Of a DNA stretch of 64,000 nt, positions 18,301 to 26,470 are shown in pieces. This DNA comes from Thermodesulfovibrio sp. 3907-1M (GTDB taxonomy: Bacteria; Nitrospirota; Thermodesulfovibrionia; Thermodesulfovibrionales; Thermodesulfovibrionaceae), in NCBI RefSeq assembly GCF_040450955.1, contig NZ_CP144373.1, forward strand, positions 431,001 to 495,000. The letters run 5' to 3'. Made by a program: the position numbers and the translations under genes. Positions within the stretch are counted from its first letter, which is position 1; each line of letters opens with the position of its first letter. The notes beneath the pieces are model-generated. The model had not been told where the DNA came from. It ran no database searches and worked only from the letters and a program-made list of their open reading frames with translations.

Positions 18301-18775
18301 TTAGTCTTTCTTTAAGTTTTGCAGTGGTTTCATTAAAAGCAAGAATCTCATCTTTAAGTCCAAAATCTTCTAAACGCTTACAGACCTGTTCAACTAAAAG
18401 TTTTGTTGGCACAATAATGTATGACTTTTTATCTTCCCTTGCAAGATATGATGCCATAGAGATTCCAAAAGAAGTTTTGCCAACTCCTGTTGGTGCTAAA
18501 AGAGCAAAGGAACTGCCAGAAAAAACTCTTTTTGCCCATGTTTTTTGAAGACTCCATGGGTTTGATTTTATACATTTTTCAAAATGGTTTTCCCATTTTT
18601 TAACATGTTCGTTAATCTGGCAAATTTCTATATAATTTCCTGATTCTATGAATTTACAGGGATCAATCTCTTCATCGGGAAGGCATTTTTCACAGGGAAG
18701 ACCTTTTTCCAGTCTTTGAGAGTTTATCTCCCCACCGCAGTTAGGACATAACTTTTTAAACAGGACTGGAATCAT
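15371..18775 (-). CDS. rgy: Reverse gyrase (helicase-like plus topoisomerase IA)
   Basis: 1134 residues, full length for the family. An N-terminal zinc finger (CPNCGG ... CEKC, residues 10-31) is followed by a helicase-like domain with Walker A (APTGVGKTS, ~94-102) and a DDVD box (FIDDVDSF). The topoisomerase half starts with a TOPRIM motif (IIVESPNKARTIANFF, ~587), has DPDTEGEKIGW as the acidic TOPRIM pair, and contains the active-site tyrosine in FITYHRTDSQR (~880). It introduces positive supercoils with ATP and is the hallmark gene of high-temperature life. It is the last gene of the acyl-CoA ligase operon, overlapping the upstream gene by 4 bases, an unusual setting. It faces the hydrogenase operon with only 5 bases between stop codons. 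Confidence 0.96.
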   Translation of the reverse strand: MIPVLFKKLCPNCGGEINSQRLEKGLPCEKCLPDEEIDPCKFIESGNYIEICQINEHVKKWENHFEKCIKSNPWSLQKTWAKRVFSGSSFALLAPTGVGKTSFGISMASYLAREDKKSYIIVPTKLLVEQVCKRLEDFGLKDEILAFNETTAKLKERLKKEDFKVLITTSMFLYKNQKIIPENFNFIFIDDVDSFLKTAKNVDKVLYLLGFSPSDIAKALELILLKAKANKTDTDWKKINEIQKELDKLKSHKKGVLVVSSATSQPRSKRIKIFRELLGFEIGTPTFYLRNVVDVFTERGSLVEWIKKLGNGGLVFISSDKGKEGINEVIREFKKNGIKAVSYENINDTAIHSFETGKVDVLVGIASYKNPLARGFDMPHAVRYALFHGVPKIVISLKFESNLSHLLWSVSSIRSFIVKKLPEYTQKINSWINQLRKFQSLTEEFISLKHSLRKRIDSLREEIGNFFSSKEVLNLLNSSDEITLRFTEEGYLMMVSDATGYLQASGRTSRMYAGGITKGLSLILVDDKATFKHLMRKVKWFSDEIKFLPVEEIDLDSILKEIDRDRAKIKEFFKTKKHEDSKDPLKPVLIIVESPNKARTIANFFGKPVKRKIFDHDIFETSIEDRYIMLTSSYGHILDLIKNEAFYGVLVNKNIIPIYETIEDKDSIIKSIRKIAVEAEQVLIATDPDTEGEKIGWDIHEILKPYVKDIKRMEFHEVTKKAVIKALKEPRDFDLNLVKAQIVRRIADRWIGFEFSQLLQKNFGKQTLSAGRVQTPVLGWIINREKEYKEKIYKVVFLIGENNKKLRISFDFEDKQEAMKFFAGLKEAQIEIISEEEKIEMPQPPYRTDTMLKDAGDFYKFSLPKTMELAQTLFELGFITYHRTDSQRVSDAGINVAKEFIKEEFGLEYFLPRLWFEGGAHECIRPTKAIEPEELSSMLITGQIEGLSKEHLLLYEMIFRRFIASQMRPVKSKYREILIKALDKQQKINLRTEIIEDGWNRILKIETYPAEEGIFNIENTKQIKQQPKVYLYTYSELVAKMKEKGIGRPSTYASIVEKLLDRKYIFESKGFLIPTELGKTVYFYLNQKEEIKSFLSEEFTEQLESFMDKVEEGIIDYEKLLHDLYKKILKTRKR

Positions 18776-20421
18776 ATAAAAAGATTTTTATACTCCTCTT
18801 TCAGTTTATATTTCTGAATTTTTCCACCCACTGTCTGTGGAAGACTTTCTATAAAGATTATAGCTTTAGGAATTTCATAAAAAGCAAGCCTGTATCTACA
18901 AAAAGATAATAATTCTTTTTCTGTTGTATTTTCTCCTTCTTTTAAAACAACAAAGGCTACAGGAGCTTCCTCCCATTTTGGATGAGGAAGTCCAACTACT
19001 GCAACATTTTCTACCTTTGGATGAAGTTTTAAAATCTGTTCAACACGGATGCTTGAAACATTGGCACCACCGCATTTTATTATATCCTTGTATCTGTCAA
19101 CCATTATAATAAGCCCTTCTTCATCATACATAGCTGCATCTCCTCCATCAAACCATCCAAATCTGAAAGCGTGACGGGTTGCTTCTTCATCTTTGTAATA
19201 TCCTGCCATCATAACAGGAGAACGCATAACTTTGTGTCCTACAATTCCAGGAGCACATATTTTACCACTGTCATCCATTATTGTTGTTGCGTAAAAAGGA
19301 TGAGGTACTCCAAGATAATTAAAAGCAGGTTCTTTTTCTTCGTACTTTTTATACCACTTATGATGCCACATTCTTGTATCATACACGCATTCAGTCTGCC
19401 CATCATTTCCAACAATTAAAAGATTTTCTTCAAATATCTTTCTCATTCTTTTATCATAATCAGGTCTGAAAGGTCCCCATCCATAAGAAATCGCCTTAAG
19501 AGATGTTGTATCATATTTTTCTGGATTTTCCTCTATTATTTCACAGATTCTGTAAAAATCATGTGGCGCAGCAAAAACCCATGTTATTTTTTCCTTAGAT
19601 ATAGCCTCTGCCATGCTGTAATGATCAATTCCTCTTGAAATGATAGCAGTTCCGCCGCAAAGAAGAGTACCAAAAGTCATTCCCTGACAGGCTATGTGAA
19701 AAATTGGATAAAAAATTCCTGTTCTTATATCAGTTTCTGTAAGTAAAACTCCTCTATGGCTCATTGCCCAGCCAATTCCACAAAAATACATGTAAATATG
19801 AGAATGCATAACTCCTTTTGGCATTCCTGTGGTTCCTGCTGTATATTGAATCTGAAATATATCATCTCCGTGTATTTCCACTTCTGGCTCGGAATCGGGT
19901 TGGGATTCAATAAATTCAAAAAAACTTTTGCTTCCAGATACAGCATCTCCACCTATTGGAATTGTAACAAGGGGATGAATTTTACTTCTTTTAAAAATCT
20001 CCTGTGCTCTTGGATAGGTTTTCGTATCTGTAACTAAAAAGCTTGGTTCCACATGATTTATTATGTAATCCAGTAAATCTGGAGCTAACATAACATTTAC
20101 AGGAACTATCACTCCGCCAGCTTTTATTGTCCCTATCTGAGCCAGAAAAAACTCTACAGAATTGGCGCAATAAAAAAGAACTCTATCTGCCCTTTTGAGT
20201 CCTTGTTCAAGTAAAGCATTTGCAAACTGATTTGCAATTCTATCACCCTGTCTGTATGTTACTCTTTTTAATGATTCATCAGAGCAAGCACCAGCCCATG
20301 CAATTAAAGCTTCTTTATCAGGAAAAGACCATGTAACTCTTTCCATAATATCACCGACTGAAACTCTTTCCCATCTATTAATTGCTCTTCTTCCATAAAG
20401 CGTTGTAACATCAATTTTCAT
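18772..20421 (-). CDS. AMP-forming acyl-CoA synthetase (second copy in operon)
   Basis: 549 residues of the ANL (AMP-binding) superfamily. The P-loop-like motif is IQYTAGTTGMPKGVMHSH; other core motifs are GWFDGGDAAMYDEEG (with the ATP-ribose aspartate), DRYKDIIKCGGANVSS, and the C-terminal lysine in PQTVGGKIQKYKLKEE. It activates a carboxylic acid to an acyl-CoA. The substrate is not clear, but pairing with a second ligase, a ketoacyl synthase and an outer-membrane barrel suggests fatty or aromatic acids. It follows the porin by 14 bases and overlaps reverse gyrase by 4. Confidence 0.87.
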   Translation of the reverse strand: MKIDVTTLYGRRAINRWERVSVGDIMERVTWSFPDKEALIAWAGACSDESLKRVTYRQGDRIANQFANALLEQGLKRADRVLFYCANSVEFFLAQIGTIKAGGVIVPVNVMLAPDLLDYIINHVEPSFLVTDTKTYPRAQEIFKRSKIHPLVTIPIGGDAVSGSKSFFEFIESQPDSEPEVEIHGDDIFQIQYTAGTTGMPKGVMHSHIYMYFCGIGWAMSHRGVLLTETDIRTGIFYPIFHIACQGMTFGTLLCGGTAIISRGIDHYSMAEAISKEKITWVFAAPHDFYRICEIIEENPEKYDTTSLKAISYGWGPFRPDYDKRMRKIFEENLLIVGNDGQTECVYDTRMWHHKWYKKYEEKEPAFNYLGVPHPFYATTIMDDSGKICAPGIVGHKVMRSPVMMAGYYKDEEATRHAFRFGWFDGGDAAMYDEEGLIIMVDRYKDIIKCGGANVSSIRVEQILKLHPKVENVAVVGLPHPKWEEAPVAFVVLKEGENTTEKELLSFCRYRLAFYEIPKAIIFIESLPQTVGGKIQKYKLKEEYKNLFI

Positions 20422-20435
20422 CTTACTGACTCCTT

Positions 20436-21829
20436 CTAAAGTTTATACTGAATTTGCCATCTTATAAATGTGGCATTTTTTGCTTTTGATGTATAAAAGT
20501 CTTCAGGTATGAAGTATTCAAACTGTAAAAGTCCGTCAATATTTTTTGTAAACTGATATGTTCCAAGAAAAGTTAACATATGCCCTCTGTCATAACCTTC
20601 GTTTGAAAACATCTGACTAAGTGTTCCTATGAAATTAGTTTTTTTATCTGCCCAGAGATGCTGATATGAAAAACAAAGATTAGCATTTTTGGAAGGAGTT
20701 AAAATTAATTTTGTTACCACTTCCTTTAAGTTTGTCCAGTAACCCGGTATCGGACCTCCTTTTGATAAAGTCTCTGGAATAACTATATATGCAAAGAGCT
20801 CATTTGTAAATGCAGCTCTTGAAAAAGGAGGATTCCATGATTCATCTTTATTAGGTGTATTTCTATTATCTCCAGATAAATAAACAAAGCCTGCTTCAAT
20901 TTTTGGAGATAGTTTTACCTGTGGAAAAGCCTTTGCTAAAAAAATATATCCACCAAATCCTGTTTTATCTTTCCCATCAGAGTATTTACCAATCTGGCGA
21001 GCCATTTCTCCTCTTAATGACCATTCATCGTTTATCTTGAAGACTGCTCTCATTCCAAAAGTATGAAAATTAAGCTCAGGGTTGCCATCCCATTCATCCT
21101 CTGTCTTGTAAAGATAATATGGCTCAACTGTAAATTTCTGAGAGAGTTTATTTCTTCCATATATTAAAAAGCCCTGTTCATGAGTGGCAGTAACTCTTTT
21201 TTTGTGATTTATATAAAGCCTGCTTGTTTCTTTTTCTGTATCATATGCAGAAGGATGAAGGCTCGGAAGATAAACATCTGTTACAGGATCTGATATGTAA
21301 ACAAAGTCAACAGTATGTCCTTCAGCTAAGATAAGCTGAAGTTTAACAGCATTGAAATAAAAGCTTCTTGATCCATCAGCAGGAGTTCCATCAAAAATTA
21401 TAAATCCTTCTCCATACATGTCTTTTCCAAGAAAATCCTGTCTTCCGATTCTGAGGTTTAAGGGAAGGTTAAAGGGAGTTTTAAGATCTAAATAAAGGTT
21501 GTCAATAAAGATTTCATCCTGATCAAGCCTTTTTAAATTTGTTCCATTGTCAAGAGTAACCCGATATGGACCTGAAACATGATATCTCGGCTCTGTTGCC
21601 AGTCTTGCGTAAAGAGAGATTTTATCATTAAACTTAACATTATCCCAGAGTTGAATTCTCAATCTAAAATAGCTTCTATCATCAGCTGGTGAGTGGGTTG
21701 TTCCAAGGTAAATGAAATTATCAAGTATTTCCTGTCTGAGTCTTATGGCACCCCCTGTCTCATGTTCAATTGCAAAGGCAAAAAAAGGAAAAGACAACAA
21801 AAAGATCAAAAATAAAATAATTACCCCAT
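20436..21829 (-). pseudogene. Outer-membrane beta-barrel porin, probable one-base frameshift just after the start codon
   Basis: The open frame from a TTG at 21809 gives 457 residues: alternating barrel strands, the N-terminal GAIRLRQEILDNF typical of alginate-export-type porins (PF13372-like), and a C-terminal strand ending WQIQYKL. The only good ribosome site (GGAGG at 21840-21836) leads to an ATG at 21829, which meets a stop after two codons (ATG GGG TAA). One extra G in that G-run would join this ATG in frame with the long frame and give a standard signal peptide (M-G-V-I-I-L-F-L-I-F-L-L, ending AFA). So the gene is either frameshifted, a G-run miscount, or starts weakly at TTG 21809. In the operon it would admit the substrate of the two acyl-CoA ligases. 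Confidence 0.7.
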
Positions 21830-21844
21830 CTTACACCTCCTGAA

Positions 21845-23479
21845 TTATCTTAAAAGTAAGCCATTTTTTAAGTCTTCTCTGGCTTGTTCTCTAAGTTTAT
21901 AATGTTGTTTCTTTCCTGTAGCTGTCATTGGAAGGGAATCAAGAAATCTCCAGTAACGAGGTCTTTTGTAGGCTGGAAGCATGGGATGTTTTGATATGAA
22001 ATTTTTAAGTTCCTCAAGAGTTAAGGTTTCATCTTTTTTTACAACATAGGCTACCAGAGCCTGTCCTCTTTTTTCATCAGGAACTCCCACAACTGCACAA
22101 TACATTACCTTTGGATGCTCCTGTATTACTTCTTCTATTTGAATTGGATAAATGTTTTCTCCTCCTACAATAACCATATCATCTTTTCTTGAAACGATTG
22201 TTATATAATCATTTTCATCCCATGTAGCAAGGTCTCCTGTATAAAACCATTCTTTGTTAATTTTTTTATTTGTCTCTTCAGGTTTGTTGTGGTAATCATA
22301 ACTGCATTTAAGTGATTTTATAATGACTTCGCCAACTTCCTGATTGTCTTTTTTAACAATTTCTTCTGGTTCTGCAAGTCTGTCTTCATAAACTCTTACT
22401 ACTCTAACCTCATCAAATAAAACTGCCCTGCCAGCAGTTCCAGCCATCTGAGGAAGATCTTCCGGTATTAAGAGAGTATTCCAGAATGTTTCAGAGGTGC
22501 CGTACCCGTTGAAAATGTTTGGAGTAAATACATTCTGCATCTCAATACAAAGTGCTCTGTCAAGTGGAGAACCCATGCTTACAAGACCTCTTAAAGAGCT
22601 TAAATCATGATGATGCTTTTTCTGTTCCTCCATCATGACCTTATACATTGTAGGAACACCAATTATAAATGTGACTTTATATTTTTCTATTGCTTCTAAC
22701 GCAGGTTTTGGATAAAAGGCTTTCATTGATGCAATTGTTGCACCAAGATAAAGTCCTGGATTTGGACCTCCGATGTGAATCCCTCCACGATGAAACCATG
22801 GAGAAAGATTAAGTAAAATATCGTTTTTATTCAAGCCAAGACTGACAATTACATCAATGGCTGTTAAAACTTCATTTATATTATTAAGAGGAACTCCCTT
22901 AGGTCTTCCAGTTGTTCCTGATGTATAAAGCCTTGTAACTTCAGAATAAGCCTCCTGAGGAGGTTCTATTGGCTCAAAATCCGGTTTTCCTTTTACATAT
23001 TCTTCATAGGGTATTGCAAACTCACATTCTCCATGTCCTACATAAATCAATCTTTTTGGTTTATGTTTTGAAAGTTTAATTGCTTCCTTTACCATTTCTT
23101 TTAAAGCTATGTCAAATATAAAAATCCGTGGTTGCGAATCATCTATTGTATAGGCAGTTTCACCCGAAGAAAGTCTGAAATTTACAGGACTGCTTACAGT
23201 TCCAGTTTTCTGACATCCAAGCCAGATAAAAGCAAATTCCGGGACATTCATAAGCTGAAACATAACAACATCGCCCTTTTTTGCTCCTTCCTCAATTAAG
23301 GCTGAAGCAAACCTGTTTGCTTCTTTATTAAGCTCACTGTATGTCCACTGTCTTGCAGTGTCTGTATCAATAAGAGCTACTTTTTCAGGAAATTTTTTAA
23401 CATTTCTTAAAAAGCCTGACAGGTAAGTAAAATTTTTTTCAAAGATTTCTTTAAATCTTTCCACATTGTAACTGCTCAT
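21845..23479 (-). CDS. AMP-forming acyl-CoA synthetase (first copy in operon)
   Basis: 544 residues of the ANL superfamily. It shows LYTSGTTGRPKGVPLNN, GYGTSETFW, EWFYTGDLATWDEND, SRKDDMVIVGGENIYP and the catalytic lysine in PMTATGKKQHYKLRE. It resembles medium/long-chain fatty acyl-CoA ligases. It is only distantly similar to the other ligase of this operon, so the two are not a recent duplication. It lies 11 bases after the ketoacyl synthase, with a good GGAGG site before the ATG at 23479. Confidence 0.88.
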   Translation of the reverse strand: MSSYNVERFKEIFEKNFTYLSGFLRNVKKFPEKVALIDTDTARQWTYSELNKEANRFASALIEEGAKKGDVVMFQLMNVPEFAFIWLGCQKTGTVSSPVNFRLSSGETAYTIDDSQPRIFIFDIALKEMVKEAIKLSKHKPKRLIYVGHGECEFAIPYEEYVKGKPDFEPIEPPQEAYSEVTRLYTSGTTGRPKGVPLNNINEVLTAIDVIVSLGLNKNDILLNLSPWFHRGGIHIGGPNPGLYLGATIASMKAFYPKPALEAIEKYKVTFIIGVPTMYKVMMEEQKKHHHDLSSLRGLVSMGSPLDRALCIEMQNVFTPNIFNGYGTSETFWNTLLIPEDLPQMAGTAGRAVLFDEVRVVRVYEDRLAEPEEIVKKDNQEVGEVIIKSLKCSYDYHNKPEETNKKINKEWFYTGDLATWDENDYITIVSRKDDMVIVGGENIYPIQIEEVIQEHPKVMYCAVVGVPDEKRGQALVAYVVKKDETLTLEELKNFISKHPMLPAYKRPRYWRFLDSLPMTATGKKQHYKLREQAREDLKNGLLLR

Positions 23480-23490
23480 GGGAAACCTCC

Positions 23491-24735
23491 TTAAATCTTT
23501 TTTAACACCAAGGAAGCATTAATACCTCCAAAACCAAAAGAATTTTTTAAAACTGTGTTCACTTCTTTTTTTCTTGCTTTATTCGGAACATAATCAAGAT
23601 CACAGTCTGGATCAGGATTTTCAAGATTTATTGTTGGAGGTATAATTCCTTCAATTATTGTTTTTACGGAGAAAATAGTTTCTACTACTCCAGCAGCTCC
23701 CCACATATGTCCAATCATTGACTTATTTGCTGAAATAGGAATTCTGTAGGCATGCTCTTTGAAAACTTTTTTTATTGCTACTGTTTCAGTTAAATCGTTT
23801 AAAACTGTAGAGGTTCCATGCGCATTAATGCAGTCAATTTCTTCTGGTGAAGCTCTTGCGTCCTGTAAAGCCATTTTCATGCATTCAGCAATGCTTAAAG
23901 CTTGTGGTTCTGGTGCGGTTGGATGATAGGCATCGCAGGTTGCACCAAATCCTGCAACTTCAGCTAAAGGAATTGCTCCTCTTTTCAAAGCATGGTCATA
24001 AGATTCTACAATAACGCAACCAGCTCCCTCTGAAGGAACAAAGCCACATCTTAAACTGTCAAATGGTCTTGAGGCTTGTTGAGGCATTATATTTCCTTTC
24101 CCACCAGCAATTGCTCCGATGTTTTCAAGACTTGCAATAATTGTTGGTGTTATGCCTGCATCAGCTCCTATAACCATTGCAATGTCAATTATTCCCATCT
24201 GAATTAGTTTTGTAGCCAGCCCTATAGCTTTAGTTCCTGCAGCACAGGCTTCTTGAAGAAAATACTGTGGTCCGCGGGCATTGAAAATTCTTGCTACCTC
24301 TCCTGCCACAGGATTGGCAGCTAAGTTTAAAATGCAAAAAGGAGAGACCTTTTTAGGTCCTTTTGATGTAAATATTCCATAATTTTTTTCAAAAGTAGCA
24401 GGACAACCAATAGCACTTGCTCCAATGATAGAAAATCTGAAAGGATCTTTAATTGATTCAGGTTTAAAACCTGACGTTTCTGCTGTTAATAAAGCTACTG
24501 AGATAAAAAAATGAAACATTCTGTCATAGCGAGATATTATTTTTTTATCAAGAAATTCTTCAGCTGAAAAGTCATTACACTGTCCTGCAATCTGACATTT
24601 ATTGTTTTCAGGATTAAAAAATGTAATTTGGCTAATTCCAGATTCTCCATTAACTAATTTTCTCCAGCATATATCTAAACTCACTCCCAGAGGAGTAATA
24701 AGATTCATTCCTGTTATAACAGCTTTTTGTTTCAT
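23491..24735 (-). CDS. fabF: Beta-ketoacyl-ACP synthase, FabF type
   Basis: 414 residues. The catalytic triad of KAS II enzymes is present: Cys in LQEACAAGTKAIG, His in CINAHGTSTVLND, and His in SANKSMIGHMWGAAG, followed by the C-terminal NSFGFGGINASLVL. It condenses acyl-ACP with malonyl-ACP. No other fatty acid synthesis genes (acpP, fabD, fabG) are adjacent, so this may be a specialised copy tied to the acyl-CoA ligases and not the housekeeping enzyme. One base separates it from the thioesterase gene upstream. Confidence 0.88.
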   Translation of the reverse strand: MKQKAVITGMNLITPLGVSLDICWRKLVNGESGISQITFFNPENNKCQIAGQCNDFSAEEFLDKKIISRYDRMFHFFISVALLTAETSGFKPESIKDPFRFSIIGASAIGCPATFEKNYGIFTSKGPKKVSPFCILNLAANPVAGEVARIFNARGPQYFLQEACAAGTKAIGLATKLIQMGIIDIAMVIGADAGITPTIIASLENIGAIAGGKGNIMPQQASRPFDSLRCGFVPSEGAGCVIVESYDHALKRGAIPLAEVAGFGATCDAYHPTAPEPQALSIAECMKMALQDARASPEEIDCINAHGTSTVLNDLTETVAIKKVFKEHAYRIPISANKSMIGHMWGAAGVVETIFSVKTIIEGIIPPTINLENPDPDCDLDYVPNKARKKEVNTVLKNSFGFGGINASLVLKKI

Positions 24736-24736
24736 T

Positions 24737-25141
24737 TTAAAGATTTTTTAGAATTTCTATAAAACAATGAGGAAGAGCAACAGGTTTATTTTCACTGTTA
24801 ACACAGATATGATATGTGAAACCTTCTGCAATCTTTTCTTCTTCTTTAAAAACTTCGTAGCGAAATACTATCCCTCTTGATTTTAAACTTTCTATTGAAG
24901 TTCTTATAATAAGCAAATCATCATATGTTGCAGGTTTGTAATATTTAACATGAAACTCAACAACTGGAAGATGATATCCATTGTTTTCCAATTCCTTGTA
25001 AGTATATCCTTTTTGCCTTAAATACTCTGTCCTTGCTTTTTCAAAAAATATTGCATAGTTTCCATAATAAACAATACCAAAATTATCTGTATCAGCATAC
25101 TTAACTCTTACTGGAACATCTATAAAACTCTCTGAATTCAC
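24737..25141 (-). CDS. ybgC: YbgC/4-hydroxybenzoyl-CoA thioesterase family protein
   Basis: 134 residues from the GTG at 25141, the standard length of the hot-dog-fold YbgC family. The active-site segment is VRVKYADTDNFGIVYYGNYAIFFEKARTEYL, with its aspartate. A longer open frame upstream (to 25285) is not conserved-looking and crosses the promoter, so I reject it. It hydrolyses an acyl-CoA, in keeping with the acyl-CoA ligases downstream. It is the first gene of a six-gene operon. The GTG has no ribosome site but lies exactly where transcription should start, so translation may be leaderless. Confidence 0.84.
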   Translation of the reverse strand: MNSESFIDVPVRVKYADTDNFGIVYYGNYAIFFEKARTEYLRQKGYTYKELENNGYHLPVVEFHVKYYKPATYDDLLIIRTSIESLKSRGIVFRYEVFKEEEKIAEGFTYHICVNSENKPVALPHCFIEILKNL

Positions 25142-25148
25142 GGTAAAA

Positions 25149-25177
25149 ATTATATCACAAAAAAAGATCTGTGTAAA
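25149..25177 (-). promoter_or_regulatory. Strong sigma-70 promoter of the thioesterase-to-reverse-gyrase operon
   Basis: On the minus strand: TTTACA at 25177-25172, a 17-base spacer, then a perfect TATAAT at 25154-25149. The expected transcription start is about 25142, at or next to the GTG start codon of the first gene. Confidence 0.75.
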
Positions 25178-25270
25178 GTACAGTGGCAATTTTTTCTGCC
25201 AATTTGAGCGTAAGCAAAGAGGCTCCTGCTGACGCTTAATCCAGCTTAATCCTGAAGGTAATCCTTTAAC

Positions 25271-25301
25271 TTGACAATATCGCAATGAAATAAGATAAAA
25301 T
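25271..25301 (+). promoter_or_regulatory. Promoter of ihfA
   Basis: TTGACA at 25271-25276 is followed after 17 bases by GATAAA, or after 19 bases by TAAAAT (25296-25301). The ihfA start is about 35 bases downstream with a GAGGGGG site between. Confidence 0.55.
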
Positions 25302-25336
25302 TCAATAAACTAAATTGCTGAGCTGAGGGGGATGTG

Positions 25337-25621
25337 ATGACGAAAGCTGATCTTATTAATTTCATTTTTGAAAGAGTAGGATTACCGAAAACTGAGATAC
25401 AGAAAATTGTGGAGACAGTTTTTGACACGATAAAAGAGGCTTTGAAGGAAGAAGAAGTAGTTAAAATATCAGGTTTCGGAGTTTTTACAGTAAGAAGAAA
25501 GGGAAGTAGAATGGGTAGAAATCCGAAGACCATGCAAACTGTGGAAATTAAGCCAAGAAAAGTGGTTACTTTCAGACCAAGTGAGCAGTTGAAACAAAGG
25601 ATTCAGAAAAGTATGAGCTGA
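25337..25621 (+). CDS. ihfA: Integration host factor alpha-type HU-family DNA-bending protein
   Basis: About 94 residues starting MTKADL at 25337 (an in-frame ATG at 25334 adds one residue). The HU/IHF fold is clear: LINFIFERVGLPKTEIQKIV, then EVVKISGFGVFTVRRKGSR, and the beta-arm GRNPKTMQTVEIKPRKVVTF with the intercalating proline. It bends DNA at specific or general sites. It is followed one base later by the MerR-type gene and then tRNA-Pro, an order common for ihfA in several Gram-negative groups. Confidence 0.92.
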   Translation: MTKADLINFIFERVGLPKTEIQKIVETVFDTIKEALKEEEVVKISGFGVFTVRRKGSRMGRNPKTMQTVEIKPRKVVTFRPSEQLKQRIQKSMS

Positions 25622-25622
25622 A

Positions 25623-25973
25623 ATGGGAGAGGCAATACAAAAACAACTGCCTTTTAAAATTTTTTATAAAATTGGAGAAACCAGCAGAATTGTTGGAGTT
25701 GAGCCTTATGTTTTAAGATACTGGGAAACAGAGTTCCCTTTTTTAAAGCCTAAAAAGACAAAGACAGGGCAAAGATTGTATACTAAAAAAGATATAGAGA
25801 TGCTTTTTTTAATCAAAAAGATGCTTTATGAGGAGAGATTTACTGTAGAGGGAGTGAGACAGAAATTAGGAAAAATGTATAACAGGCAAGCTTCAAATGA
25901 AACGCTAACAAAAGAAGATATATTAGATAAAGTAAGAATTAAACTTAAAGAGATTTTGAGAATGCTTTCTTGA
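25623..25973 (+). CDS. MerR-family transcriptional regulator
   Basis: 116 residues. The winged helix-turn-helix reads YKIGETSRIVGVEPYVLRYW, then PFLKPKKTKTGQRLYTKKDIEML, the typical MerR DNA-binding domain (residues ~14-80). A short coiled-coil follows; no metal-binding cysteines are present. This corresponds to the small MerR-like protein often encoded after ihfA, whose target is not known. It is probably co-transcribed with ihfA. Confidence 0.87.
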   Translation: MGEAIQKQLPFKIFYKIGETSRIVGVEPYVLRYWETEFPFLKPKKTKTGQRLYTKKDIEMLFLIKKMLYEERFTVEGVRQKLGKMYNRQASNETLTKEDILDKVRIKLKEILRMLS

Positions 25974-25975
25974 AT

Positions 25976-26050
25976 CGGGGCGTAGCGCAGCCTGGTTAGC
26001 GCACTCGCTTGGGGTGCGAGTGGTCGGCCGTTCAAATCGGCTCGCCCCGA
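25976..26050 (+). tRNA. tRNA-Pro (anticodon GGG)
   Basis: A 75-base cloverleaf. The acceptor pairs CGGGGCG with CGCCCCG and has discriminator A. The anticodon stem CTCGC/GCGAG encloses the loop TTGGGGT, giving anticodon GGG. The T-loop is TTCAAAT. CCA is not encoded. Confidence 0.95.
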
Positions 26051-26128
26051 TTTTTTAATTAAAGATTTTATGAAGACTGTAGAATAAGAGGTTGTTCTTT
26101 AAAATGTTATATTTAAAAGCGTTTTTAT

Positions 26129-26365
26129 TGTCATCCCGAGGGGCTCAATGCCATTTTCATTGTCATTCCGAGTGTGGCATTCCACTTTTTTTGTCATTCC
26201 GAGGGTGGCATTCCACCCGAGGAATCTCTGAGTCTTCCAATGCCGAAAGAAACAAAGGAGATTCCTCGCCTGCCTCTGGCAGGCTCGGAATGACAAAGTA
26301 TGGGCAGGCTCGGAATGACACCTCTTTTATGTCATCCCGAGGCGAAGCCGAGGGATCTCCGCCTT
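26129..26365. repeat. Dispersed palindromic repeat array 2
   Basis: Arms of the GTCATTCCGAG family in both directions. A complete two-arm unit lies at about 26191-26294: a GGGTGGCATTCCACC core, GAGGAATCTC, the loop with TCTTCCAATGCCGAAAG, then GGAGATTCCTCG and an arm with a CCTGCC/GGCAGG core ending GGAATGAC. Single arms flank it. Confidence 0.85.
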
Positions 26366-26393
26366 AGTGCGGAGTTAATTTAAAATTAGAAGG

Positions 26394-26432
26394 ACTTGCA
26401 AATTCTTGATTTTCAAGAGTTTGCAAGTTTTT
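26394..26432 (+). terminator. Rho-independent terminator before lysS
   Basis: A 16-bp stem (ACTTGCAAATTCTTGA against TCAAGAGTTTGCAAGT, one G-T pair) with a TTT loop is followed by a run of Ts. It would end transcripts from ihfA, the MerR gene and tRNA-Pro. Confidence 0.72.
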
Positions 26433-26470
26433 AACAGCTTCAATAAATAAAGGGGGTATAAATTAGTAAT

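Noticed and set aside
24737..25285. The longer 182-residue version of the thioesterase.
   Set aside because: The first ~48 residues are not thioesterase-like and the start would lie upstream of the best promoter in the region.
26092..26367. Open frames within the repeat arrays, on both strands, that encode peptides rich in HSEGGIP or GWHSTRGIS.
   Set aside because: They are translations of the repeat arms in several frames, have no ribosome sites, and recur in every array.
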